From the NCBI GenBank assembly GCA_030614785.1, contig JAUWTJ010000007.1:1-64000 (forward strand): DNA of 64,000 bases, given 5' to 3'. The position numbers and the translations under genes are program-made. This DNA comes from Alphaproteobacteria bacterium. GTDB taxonomy: Bacteria > Pseudomonadota > Alphaproteobacteria > M2410. This document shows, one piece after another, positions 49,770 through 59,105 of this stretch. Numbering within the stretch: the first letter of the stretch is position 1; every line of letters begins with the position of its first letter. The notes beneath the pieces were generated by a model that made no database searches, was not told where the DNA came from, and saw nothing but the letters and a program-made list of their open reading frames with translations.

Positions 49770-51761
49770 TCAGCCACCGCCGCCCCATTCGATCCGCTCC
49801 AGCTCGCTGAAGTCGATGGAGGTTCCGTCGCCCAGCGTGATGGTGCCGGACATATCATCTCCCAGATCGAGGGATCCGGCATCTGAATCAATCTCCCATG
49901 TCTGGCCATCATCGAGGACAATCGTCCAGGCGCCTTCGGGGCTGCCGGAGCCGTCGGCGCCGGTCACTTCGATGGCATCGGTCCAGGTGCCACCGAAACC
50001 ACCGGCGAAGCTGTTGCCGGTGCCGTCGCCTTCGCTGAGAACAAAGATATCATCGCCGCCGCCGCCGGTGGCGGTATCCGATCCGGAGCCGCCGATGAGA
50101 ATATCAGCGCCATTGCCGCCGGTCAGCGTGTCATCGCCGGATCCGCCATAGAGCGTATCATCGTCGTTGTTGCCACTCAGATTATCGTCACCTGAGCCGC
50201 CGTAGAGAATGTCGTTGCCGTTGTCGCCGTCCAGGTCATCATCGCCGGCCTGGCCATAAAGCGTGTCATCACCACCATCGCCATGCATCCGGTCATCACC
50301 ACCCTGGGCGTAGACAATGTCGTCAGACAGCAAGGCGTTCAGAACATTGCCATCATCTGTATCGGTGTAAATGTCTTCCTGCTGGGTAAATTCGTTGGAC
50401 GTCGCACCGCCGGGCAGCGCATCGTCAAAATCGTTTTCATCCGACACAACCGTGTCGGCCACGTTGATTTCAAAAGTTGCAGAGACGCTCTCACCCGAGG
50501 TGTCCGTTGCAGTGACTGTCACAGTGCTGACACCGTCGTCGCCATCCGCCGGCGTGCCGAAAAGCGTGCCATCAGCATCCACCGAGAGCCAGTCCGGGCC
50601 GGAGACCGCAGAGGAAAGACTGTCGCCAGCATCGACATCGGAGAAGTGGGTCGAGGCGTCATAGGAAAATGAAGCGTCCTCGCTTGCGCCCTGATCATCA
50701 ATATCTGTCGCCTCGGGCGCATCATTGACATTATCTACCGTGACAGTGAAAGACGTATCCACCGAGGCGCCGGAGCTGTCGGTCGCGGTGACCGTCACCG
50801 ATGTCTCGCCGACATCGTCATTTGTCGGAGCGCCGCTTAGAACCCCGTTTTCGTCGATCGTCAGCCACACAGGGCCGTCAACAGTATAGGTCAGAGTATC
50901 GCCGACATCGGGATCTGAAAAGTGCGCCGAAGCATCAAATGAAAACGTCGCATCCTCAGATGTCTCAGCGGCTGCAACAGGTTCAACGACCTCGGGAGCA
51001 TTGTTCGCAAGCTCTCCAGCTTCCGGAGCACCTTCCTGGGATGTGTCGGCCGCCGGGGCGGAGGCTTCCGACGCAGCCGCTTCTGGCGGAGCGGCAGCCA
51101 CAGGTATGTCATCTTCCGGCCCATCTTCGGGCGGAGCTGCCAATTCACTCTCGACTGCTGGAGGGATCTCGTCGCCAACCGAAGTGGATGTTTCAGGCGC
51201 TGGAGATCGCCCCTCCCCGCCGCCCGGCGCGCCGTCATCTACGGTGGCTGTCTGGGGAGCGCCAAAGGCAAACGCGTTGGCGAAGCCGCCCTTATCCTGA
51301 TCTGCGCCGCCTTGAGGGACCAGATAGGATACATCAATGGGACCGCCCACGTTAAAGGTGATCGTTTCATTGTCGGCTGATGGTGTCGTCAAAACGCCCG
51401 AGCTGTGACCCCGGTCCAGTGCCGTCAGTTCCGAGACCTCGGGTGAGATTGAATTTTCCGTGTTGATCAGGCTGTCAATGGTGGCTGGCTGCCTCGACAG
51501 GCCGGCAAATTCAGTGCTCCATTGAGTGGACGGACTGTCAAAGGGTTCGCCCGCTGCATCGTCGAGGACACCGGCAACGCTTTCACGCTGATGGCCTAAA
51601 TGAATATTGGCAAAGTCACCACTCTGCTGCCCTGATGCGATGGCAACATCCTGACCTGACGGGTCATCAAGATTTTCTTCGCCCGGCGCCCTGGACACAG
51701 CATCCTCAGATTGCGGGTCCCGCGGGTCCTTGCCCGCTTTCTTGTTCTCTGTCGAGGCCAT
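49770..51761 (-). CDS. RTX (hemolysin-type Ca-binding) repeat protein with two CADG/cadherin-like domains; putative T1SS substrate
   Basis: Nonapeptide repeats GGDDTLYGQAGDDDLDGDNGNDILYGGSGDDNLSG...; two repeated domains (ATDIDDQGASEDASFSYDASTHFSDVDAGDSL...); Asp/Ala/Pro-rich N-terminal half. Confidence 0.9.
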   Translation of the reverse strand: MASTENKKAGKDPRDPQSEDAVSRAPGEENLDDPSGQDVAIASGQQSGDFANIHLGHQRESVAGVLDDAAGEPFDSPSTQWSTEFAGLSRQPATIDSLINTENSISPEVSELTALDRGHSSGVLTTPSADNETITFNVGGPIDVSYLVPQGGADQDKGGFANAFAFGAPQTATVDDGAPGGGEGRSPAPETSTSVGDEIPPAVESELAAPPEDGPEDDIPVAAAPPEAAASEASAPAADTSQEGAPEAGELANNAPEVVEPVAAAETSEDATFSFDASAHFSDPDVGDTLTYTVDGPVWLTIDENGVLSGAPTNDDVGETSVTVTATDSSGASVDTSFTVTVDNVNDAPEATDIDDQGASEDASFSYDASTHFSDVDAGDSLSSAVSGPDWLSVDADGTLFGTPADGDDGVSTVTVTATDTSGESVSATFEINVADTVVSDENDFDDALPGGATSNEFTQQEDIYTDTDDGNVLNALLSDDIVYAQGGDDRMHGDGGDDTLYGQAGDDDLDGDNGNDILYGGSGDDNLSGNNDDDTLYGGSGDDTLTGGNGADILIGGSGSDTATGGGGDDIFVLSEGDGTGNSFAGGFGGTWTDAIEVTGADGSGSPEGAWTIVLDDGQTWEIDSDAGSLDLGDDMSGTITLGDGTSIDFSELERIEWGGGG

Positions 51762-52049
51762 TACGCTTACTCCTACTCAACTCTACCAACTGGACATACG
51801 ACTCCCCTGGTCCGCCTGCGCACCCTACAAATTGTAATTAAACGAATGATTAAGAATTCACGGATATTAAATGTTTCTTTATCATGGTTAATACTTCGTA
51901 AACAGATCACTTTACCTTTATCAGTCCCAAATTTTCGCGGCACAATCTATCGTTTAGTTACTAATATTTAATTCTTAAGCCTCCGGATCCCTCCATAATC
52001 CTGTGCCAGGGTGGCGCATCTTTACGGAACTTAAAGGGGCAGAGGGTTA

Positions 52050-53825
52050 ATGGTCAGTGCAGTTGCTACTGAAAGGCATCGCACATATATGACCACAGCT
52101 ACAAAGCTCACCCCGCCATTGACATGGCGCCGGTCCGATGTCCTGACATCTTCGGTGACGATCAACCTGCTCACACTGGCCATGCCTTTTGTGATTTTGC
52201 AGGTTTACGACCGAATTCTTCCCAACGCGGCCTGGTCAACGCTGGCGTTTCTGATCGGCGGTCTCGTCGCCGTAACTGTCGTCGATGTTCTCATCAAAAT
52301 CTGCCGGTCGGCGATCTTCAGTGCTGCGGGGGCGCGGTTTGAGCATCAAAGCGGTCTTGACGCTTTTGACAACATGCTCAAGGCCGATATCAGACACTAC
52401 GAAACCCACGGCGCAGGGCACTACATCGAAGGCTTCAAGTCACTTGGTCAGGTTCGCGATTTTCATGCCGGCCAGACTGCCGAGCTCATGGCTGACATGC
52501 CCTTTGCCGTCCTGTTCCTCTTGCTTATCTGGATCATCGGTGGGTCGCTTGTTCTGGTTCCCATATTGGTCCTGGCACTCTTTGCGACCCTGACGCTCTA
52601 TGTATCGCGCAATTTAAAGATTGCCCTTGAAGAGCGCACAGCAAATGACGAGCGGCGCGCCAGCTTCCTCATGGAAACTCTGGAGGGCATTCACTCCGTC
52701 AAGGCCATGGCGATGGAGAAAAGCATGCTAAGGCGTTACGAGCGCCTTGAATACAAATCCGCGCTCGCCGTTCGCGATCTCGCACAAGCACACGGAACCA
52801 GTCTCGCCGCCGGGTATTTCTTTTCGCAGCTTGCCGTTGTTTCAACCGTCGTTATCGGCGCTATCTATGTTGTTGGCAGCGATCTCACCATGGGGGGGCT
52901 GGCCGCCTGTACAATGTTGACCGGACGCTCTCTCAGGCCTGTTCTGAAAGGTATGTCTTTTTGGAACAACTATCAAAGCCAGGAAATCGCCCGCCAAAAA
53001 GCCGAGGTCTTGTTCGAGATCACTCCCGAGCAGGAAATCGACCGGCCACTCAGGAAAACTATCCGCGGGAGCCTCAAACTGAGCCAGGTATCGGTTGGTT
53101 TTGACGGGGCTTCAACCCCTGTCCTCAAGAATATCTCCCTCGATATCGCTCCGGGTGAAGTAATCGGGATTGTCGGCGGGACCGGGTGCGGCAAGACTTC
53201 ACTTCTGCGCCTCATGAACGGGACCCTCTCGCCAAGCGAAGGCAGTGTTTTGATTGATGGACAACCGGTTCATCACTACGCGCCGAACCTGCTGAGGCAG
53301 CAGATCGCTTTTCTGCCCGACACCGGTGTCATGTTCGACGGTACGATCCTTGATAATGTAGCGATGTTTCGTGACGGCCAGCCAAAACGGCGAGCCATTG
53401 AAGCCATGCGCGCTCTGGGCCTTGATGATTATATTTCCAGCTTGCCGCAGGGGCTTGATACCAGGTTATCCGGCACCCGCGCTGATCGTGTTCCTGGCGG
53501 CATTAAACAGCGCCTCGTGCTGGCCCGCGCGCTTGTTGACGCGCCCGAGATCCTGCTTTTTGACAATGCCAACAATGGCCTGGATTCAACCAGCGATGCC
53601 AGGCTCCGCAAGGCTCTTGGCGAGATGAAGGGCAAAAAAACCATTATTCTGGCCTCGATGCGCCCGTCCTACCTGCGCCTTTGCGACCGTATCTTCGAAC
53701 TGAAGGACGGCACACTCCACCTTAAAGACCTGACCGTTTATGGCGGACCCCCGGCCGCGAGGGACGCGCCATCATTATCAGTGAAGATTTCGGCACCGCT
53801 GGCAAGCAAGGAGTTGGCCTCTTGA
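52050..53825 (+). CDS. Type I secretion ABC transporter subunit, degenerate nucleotide-binding domain
   Basis: HlyB/PrtD-like TMD; Walker A GGTGCGKTS, signature VPGGIKQR, Walker B ILLFDNANNGLD (E to N), H-loop ILASMRPS (H to M). Confidence 0.87.
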   Translation: MVSAVATERHRTYMTTATKLTPPLTWRRSDVLTSSVTINLLTLAMPFVILQVYDRILPNAAWSTLAFLIGGLVAVTVVDVLIKICRSAIFSAAGARFEHQSGLDAFDNMLKADIRHYETHGAGHYIEGFKSLGQVRDFHAGQTAELMADMPFAVLFLLLIWIIGGSLVLVPILVLALFATLTLYVSRNLKIALEERTANDERRASFLMETLEGIHSVKAMAMEKSMLRRYERLEYKSALAVRDLAQAHGTSLAAGYFFSQLAVVSTVVIGAIYVVGSDLTMGGLAACTMLTGRSLRPVLKGMSFWNNYQSQEIARQKAEVLFEITPEQEIDRPLRKTIRGSLKLSQVSVGFDGASTPVLKNISLDIAPGEVIGIVGGTGCGKTSLLRLMNGTLSPSEGSVLIDGQPVHHYAPNLLRQQIAFLPDTGVMFDGTILDNVAMFRDGQPKRRAIEAMRALGLDDYISSLPQGLDTRLSGTRADRVPGGIKQRLVLARALVDAPEILLFDNANNGLDSTSDARLRKALGEMKGKKTIILASMRPSYLRLCDRIFELKDGTLHLKDLTVYGGPPAARDAPSLSVKISAPLASKELAS

Positions 53826-56047
53826 ACCAGGCGGCACAAACCCTCAGCGGTCTCGATCATCTGGCTGGCGCTCTGCGCCATGAGGATGCGGGCGCCTTCG
53901 CGGGCACCTCGCCCGTTGCGGCCTGCTTCGTACCGCTCCTGAACGAATTGGGGTGGAATGGTGATGACCGGGATGTCATCGAGACCTTGCCTCACTTTGC
54001 CAATGACATGGATCTTGTCGACCTTCGCGGTGTTCTGGCATTGCTCGGTTATGCCAGTGACCCCAGGAAGCTCCGCTTCAACAGGATTGATATGCGGCTG
54101 CTGCCGTGTTTGTTTGAACGTGAGAGCGATGGCGCGCTCTTTGTTGTCACCGGGTTCAGCGGGACACAGATTATCGCCTTCACCGCCGGTGCGTTTGAAC
54201 GCTTCGAGATAGCGCCGTCTGATTTTCGCGGGACTGCATATTTTTTTACCCGGGAACAGATCAATGATCAGGAGAAACAGGAGCGCATCGCCAACTGGTT
54301 TACGCGAGCGCTGTTGCGGTTCAAGAAGTCCTTTATTCGGCTCGTTATCTCGTCTCTTCTCATCAGCATCCTGACCATCGCGATCCCCCTCTTTATTATG
54401 GTGATCTATGACAAGGTGGTCGGTGCCCATTCACTGCGAGCCCTGCCCTTCCTCGCTGTGGGGGTCACTATCATCCTGTTTGGCGACCTGAGGCTGAGGG
54501 CAATCCGGGCGGAGATCATCGCCGCCGTCGCCGGGCGTCTTGACTATCTGACCGGTGTGGCGGCCTTTGAAAAGATCCTCCTCCTTCCGCCAGCGATGAC
54601 CGAAAGCGCTACGGTCGCAACTCAGCTTGCGCGTTTGAAGGAATTCAAGTCCCTGCGTGATTTTTTTACCGGTCCACTTATAACAACCGCCATTGAGCTG
54701 CCTTTCATCGTCCTGGTTCTTGTGATGATCTATGTGCTGGCCGGGCCTGTCGTTGTTGTGCCGCTTGGCGCCCTTGCCGCGTTCTGCCTTCTGGGCTGGC
54801 TGTGGCTGCCGCACGTGCGCCGCACGACGCTGGCTTTTGGCCTTGCCAATTCGGAGAAGAGCAATTTCCTCATGGAGACCGCTACGCATCTGCGCACAGT
54901 CAAGGACCTCGGCGCCGAGGATGTATGGCGCGGTCGCTTCCGCATGTTTTCAGCCAATGCTCTGGCGCTTCAGGATCAGGTGACGCGTGAGAATGCCATG
55001 ACAGAAGCTGTCACGCAGGGAATCGTCATGTTGGCCGGCATTGGTGTTCTGGGTTTCGGCGCCTCGAGCGTCATGGAAGGCAGTATGACAACAGGGGGCC
55101 TGATCGCGACGCTGGCGCTCGTGTGGCGCGCTCTTGGACCCTTTCAGTCGGGTTTTCTTGCCTTCACAAAGTTCCGCGAAATTCGCGACTCGGTCCGGCT
55201 GGTCAACCAGTTGATGAGATTGAAAACCGAGACCGTCAATCATTCCTCTCGCCTGTTTGATACCAGCATTACCGGCAACATTGCCTTTCAGCGGGTCAGC
55301 TTTCGTTACAGCGCTACCGTTGACCCGGCCCTGCTGGCGATGTCCTTTCAGGTTCCCAGAGGGAAAATGTTGGCCATTCTGGGTTCAAACTCGAGTGGAA
55401 AATCTACCATTCTCAAGCTTGTTGCGGGCATGTATCAACCGCAGGGCGGCAATATATCCATTGATCGGACTGATGTTCGCCAGCTGAACCCGCTGGATTT
55501 ACGTCGCAACATTGGCTATGTGCCGCAGGTCCCGGAGATTTTCTACGGCACCATCACGCAAAACCTGCGGCTTTCCAACCCGCTTGCCAGCGATGATGAC
55601 ATCGCCCACGCGTGTGACCTGACAGGTCTTACAAGTCTTATTGAACGCTTGCCGGAGAAATTCGAAACACGGATCGGCGACACCGGTGGTGGCGCCATGC
55701 CAAAGGGATTTGTACAACGCCTGTCCATTGCGCGCGCGCTGGTTCGAAAGTCAACAATTTTACTTCTTGATGAGCCGGAGCAAAGCCTGGATGACGAAGG
55801 TGACCGGATGTTCATTGAGCTGATCAAATGTCTCAAGGGCCGTGTCACCATTATCCTGATCAGTCACAGACCGAGCCACATCAAGCTCGCCGACCAGGCC
55901 ATTGTCGTCAATCAGGGAAGTGTCGAATTTGCCGGTAGCCCGAGCGAAGCGATCATGGCCTGCGAAATTATTACAAGTAATCTGGCCAGAGAGGTAGCCA
56001 GTAACTCGGCCAGCAATTTGGCCAAAAGTCAGGAAAGCGTATCATGA
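53822..56047 (+). CDS. Type I secretion ABC transporter subunit with N-terminal C39-like domain
   Basis: TTG start overlapping upstream stop; Walker A GSNSSGKST, Q-loop GYVPQ, Walker B ILLLDEPEQSLD, H-loop ILISHRPS, signature AMPKGFVQR degenerate. Confidence 0.87.
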   Translation: MNQAAQTLSGLDHLAGALRHEDAGAFAGTSPVAACFVPLLNELGWNGDDRDVIETLPHFANDMDLVDLRGVLALLGYASDPRKLRFNRIDMRLLPCLFERESDGALFVVTGFSGTQIIAFTAGAFERFEIAPSDFRGTAYFFTREQINDQEKQERIANWFTRALLRFKKSFIRLVISSLLISILTIAIPLFIMVIYDKVVGAHSLRALPFLAVGVTIILFGDLRLRAIRAEIIAAVAGRLDYLTGVAAFEKILLLPPAMTESATVATQLARLKEFKSLRDFFTGPLITTAIELPFIVLVLVMIYVLAGPVVVVPLGALAAFCLLGWLWLPHVRRTTLAFGLANSEKSNFLMETATHLRTVKDLGAEDVWRGRFRMFSANALALQDQVTRENAMTEAVTQGIVMLAGIGVLGFGASSVMEGSMTTGGLIATLALVWRALGPFQSGFLAFTKFREIRDSVRLVNQLMRLKTETVNHSSRLFDTSITGNIAFQRVSFRYSATVDPALLAMSFQVPRGKMLAILGSNSSGKSTILKLVAGMYQPQGGNISIDRTDVRQLNPLDLRRNIGYVPQVPEIFYGTITQNLRLSNPLASDDDIAHACDLTGLTSLIERLPEKFETRIGDTGGGAMPKGFVQRLSIARALVRKSTILLLDEPEQSLDDEGDRMFIELIKCLKGRVTIILISHRPSHIKLADQAIVVNQGSVEFAGSPSEAIMACEIITSNLAREVASNSASNLAKSQESVS
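55978..56025. repeat. Degenerate 12-bp tandem repeat (four units, TAATCTGGCCAG-like)
   Basis: TAATCTGGCCAG / AGAGGTAGCCAG / TAACTCGGCCAG / CAATTTGGCCAA at the 3' end of the ABC transporter CDS. Confidence 0.7.
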
Positions 56048-57393
56048 GTGGACAGAACCAGGCACCGGGGCAAAACCCGAAGAAGCTTCAACCGCAGGCA
56101 CGCTATCTTGCCCAATCCATCCGGCTGGAGGAAACCGACCCGCCGGGGATCCTGTCGAAGCTCACTTACTCCGCAAGCGCGTTGTTGCTGCTGCTTGTTC
56201 TGTGGGCCGGCAACACCCAAATCGATGAAGTGGCACGCTCCGAAGGCAAGGTCGTACCACGCGGCAATGTTCAGGCGATCCAGCATTTTGAGGGCGGTAT
56301 TGTTTCAGAGATCCTTGTTGCCGACGGGGAAATCGTCAAAGCAGGTCAACCAATCCTTCGCCTTTCACCGGTCCAGACCAAAGCACAACTCGATCAGACC
56401 ATTGCCCGCCGGGCGGGGCTGGTTCTGTCCATTGAACGAAACAGGGCCATAGCCGAAAATCGCAAACCCCGTTTCGGCCTTGTGCTTGAGGGCTTTGATC
56501 CACTCAGTGCAGACCAGCAAGAGCTCTATGCGTCCGAGGTTCAGTCCAATGAGGCGCAGCGCCTCGTTCTGGAACGGCAACACATTCAGAAGACCGGAGA
56601 GGTCGAGCGGATCACTAATCAGGTGAAGATGCTCAAGGACGAAGCCCATCTCCTCTCGGAAGAGCTGACAATGAGGCGTGATCTTTTTGCGCGCGGCCTT
56701 TCTACCCGCGACGGCGTCTTCGCCATCGAACGCCAGTCTTCGAAGGCGGCAACTGACCTGAAAAACAATCAGGACCGTTTGCAGGTTGCTCGAGACGCCA
56801 GTGCAGAAGCCAAAAAACGCATTGATGAATTTGATCAAACGCTCCGAACCAACGCTCTCACACTGGTTGGCGAGCTGACCCAACAGCTGAGTGATGTCGA
56901 CGAGAAACTCAAGGGCTTGCGCGATGTAACCAACCGCCTGCAGGTGATCGCGCCGGTCGATGGCATCGTCAAGGGATTGACCGTTAACGCCATCAACGCC
57001 GTGGTCAGACCCGGTGAGACCATGCTCGAACTGGTGCCAACCGGCGAAGACGTTGTGGTTGAAGCCAGGCTTTCACCGCTGGATATTGGACATGTTCAGG
57101 TTGGTCAGGACGTTGATGTGCGGGTCACGGCCTTTGACTTTTCCACTTACGGCGCCCTCAAGGGCATTGTCGAAACAATTTCGGCGTCAACCTTTCAGGC
57201 CGAGGACGGAACGCCTTACTACAAGGCAACGGTCGCCCTCAATCATCACTATCTGGGTGACGACCCGGACGTGAACAGGGTTCTGCCCGGCATGGTCGTC
57301 CAGGCCAATGTCATCACCGGATCAAAATCTCTGCTCGACTATCTCATGAAGCCGATCAATCGCGGGTTTGCGCGCAGCTTCCAGGAACGATAG
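56044..57393 (+). CDS. HlyD-family type I secretion periplasmic adaptor
   Basis: DEVARSEGKVVPRGNVQAIQHFEGGIVSEILVADGEIVKAGQPILRL; C-terminal HlyD-type VLPGMVVQANVITGSKSLLDYLMKPI. Confidence 0.93.
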   Translation: MSGQNQAPGQNPKKLQPQARYLAQSIRLEETDPPGILSKLTYSASALLLLLVLWAGNTQIDEVARSEGKVVPRGNVQAIQHFEGGIVSEILVADGEIVKAGQPILRLSPVQTKAQLDQTIARRAGLVLSIERNRAIAENRKPRFGLVLEGFDPLSADQQELYASEVQSNEAQRLVLERQHIQKTGEVERITNQVKMLKDEAHLLSEELTMRRDLFARGLSTRDGVFAIERQSSKAATDLKNNQDRLQVARDASAEAKKRIDEFDQTLRTNALTLVGELTQQLSDVDEKLKGLRDVTNRLQVIAPVDGIVKGLTVNAINAVVRPGETMLELVPTGEDVVVEARLSPLDIGHVQVGQDVDVRVTAFDFSTYGALKGIVETISASTFQAEDGTPYYKATVALNHHYLGDDPDVNRVLPGMVVQANVITGSKSLLDYLMKPINRGFARSFQER

Positions 57394-57471
57394 CGACAAA
57401 AAGTTTTAGGGCGCATCGCTCACTCCCCTGATGATTTTGGAATGGGGATCAAGTGGGCGAGCGGGGGCGAC

Positions 57472-57505
57472 AAAGGGCGAAGCGTGAAATCCGCCTCGCC
57501 CTTTT
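57472..57505 (+). terminator. Rho-independent terminator of the T1SS operon
   Basis: AAAGGGCGA ... TCGCCCTTT followed by TTC/T-rich. Confidence 0.7.
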
Positions 57506-57534
57506 TCTTGTTCTCATTCCTCAACCGAACAGCC

Positions 57535-58965
57535 TTACTGGACTTCGGCGCGTTCCTCGCGCACCCAAAACATCATGACAAAACCGGCGATGAGAAGAAT
57601 GAGGATCGAACCAAAGCCAATGCGCTGACTATTGAAAATATCAGTGATGCGCTCAACCATTAGCGTTCCAATGAAAGCGGTTGCGGTTCCCGATAGAGCA
57701 TAGAGCCCGAAGAACTCGGCCATCATGCTTTCCGGGACAATGCGCGCCAGCATGGTGCGACTGTTGGCGTAGGCCGCTGTAATGAAGATCGCGGCGAAGA
57801 TGACAACGCCAAGGTAAGTGATCTCAGGCACCGTATTGAAGAACGGAAAGGCCCATAGCCTGGCTGCATCCGGGTCGACCGGAAAAATGAAAAACATTTC
57901 CGCCGGCGTGATTGAGACTGCCGCCAAGAGAGACAGCGTCGTGCCGCCAATCGAGATCAGGATGGCGTTGCGCGACCCGAATGTATTGTCGAGCCAGCCA
58001 CCCAAAATTCCGCCTGAAATTGCGAAGATCGTCAGCACAAGACCGTAAATGGTCATAGCCTCAAAACCCCAGGAGAAAATCGACGATGCATAAACCCCGC
58101 CAACAATGAGGACGGCTGTCTTGCCGTCATTGTAGAGCATCCGGGCACACAGATAGAGCGTGATATTCTTATAGTGCCTGAGCTTTCGCAATGTTCCCAT
58201 CAGCTTGGCGCCCGAAGCCCTGGCGGCCTGCCGAAGGGGAACACCCGAGGCGTCCTGATCCGGTGTGAAAAAGAGAAGCGGCAGCGTGAAGAGCACAATC
58301 CACACGGCAACCACGGGACCTGCCATGCGGCTCGGCTCAAACTTATCCGGGTCAATCCCGAAGAGCGGCTCGGACGCGACAATGGGCCAGTCGACATGTC
58401 CCGGCAGCGCAAAGGCAAACAGCATCACCGTCAGAATAATCAACGCGCCGCCATTGCCCAGCGCCAACCCGAGGCCCGACAAGCGGGCCATGACCTGCCC
58501 GCGCGCGATATGGGCGAGCATCGCATTGTGAAAGATAGCGGAGAATTCGAGTGCGAGATTCATGAAGATGATCATCGTCGCAATGGTCAGGACAGAGAGC
58601 CCCTGAGCATCAGGCAGCGCCCACCACAAGGCAAAAAGCAGCGGCGCGGAAAAGCCGACCGTGAGCAGGATCCAGGGTTTACGGTGGCCGACCGAATCGA
58701 CAAAGGCTCCGAGAAAAGGCGCGATCATGGCGATGAGGAAGGAGCCAATCCAGTTCATGCGGAGCCAGTAGACCTGGCCATCGACGGGATTGTCGACGAC
58801 TTCATTGGTGAAATAGGGTCCGAAGATGTAGATCCAGATCAGGATGTAATAGGGGTTACGGGCCCACTCAAACATCGCCCATGAAACCTGCCCGACCTGC
58901 TCGGCCCTGGCACTACCAAACCGTCCAGCGACGTAGGCCGCCGGCACCTTTGTCCAACTTGTCAT
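57535..58965 (-). CDS. UMF1-type MFS transporter
   Basis: AMFEWARNPYYILIWIYIFGPYFTNEVV, MTIYGLVLTIFAISGGILGGWLDNTFGSRNAI, VPESMMAEFFGLYALSGTATAFIG. Confidence 0.88.
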   Translation of the reverse strand: MTSWTKVPAAYVAGRFGSARAEQVGQVSWAMFEWARNPYYILIWIYIFGPYFTNEVVDNPVDGQVYWLRMNWIGSFLIAMIAPFLGAFVDSVGHRKPWILLTVGFSAPLLFALWWALPDAQGLSVLTIATMIIFMNLALEFSAIFHNAMLAHIARGQVMARLSGLGLALGNGGALIILTVMLFAFALPGHVDWPIVASEPLFGIDPDKFEPSRMAGPVVAVWIVLFTLPLLFFTPDQDASGVPLRQAARASGAKLMGTLRKLRHYKNITLYLCARMLYNDGKTAVLIVGGVYASSIFSWGFEAMTIYGLVLTIFAISGGILGGWLDNTFGSRNAILISIGGTTLSLLAAVSITPAEMFFIFPVDPDAARLWAFPFFNTVPEITYLGVVIFAAIFITAAYANSRTMLARIVPESMMAEFFGLYALSGTATAFIGTLMVERITDIFNSQRIGFGSILILLIAGFVMMFWVREERAEVQ

Positions 58966-59105
58966 GAAAACTCAACACCTCCACTCACTCTATATTTTTA
59001 TCATGGCAGACATTTCCGGCTCGGTCACTCAAATCAAAATTGGAGCTTGAACTTTGAGGCTAACCCGCCTTCAATGCGGGAAACAAATTTGAGGAGACAT
59101 GAGCC

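Noticed and set aside
49770-51761. Internal repeats in RTX gene as a DNA repeat or phase-variation locus
   Set aside because: Repetition is explained by Ca-binding nonapeptides and duplicated CADG domains at protein level.
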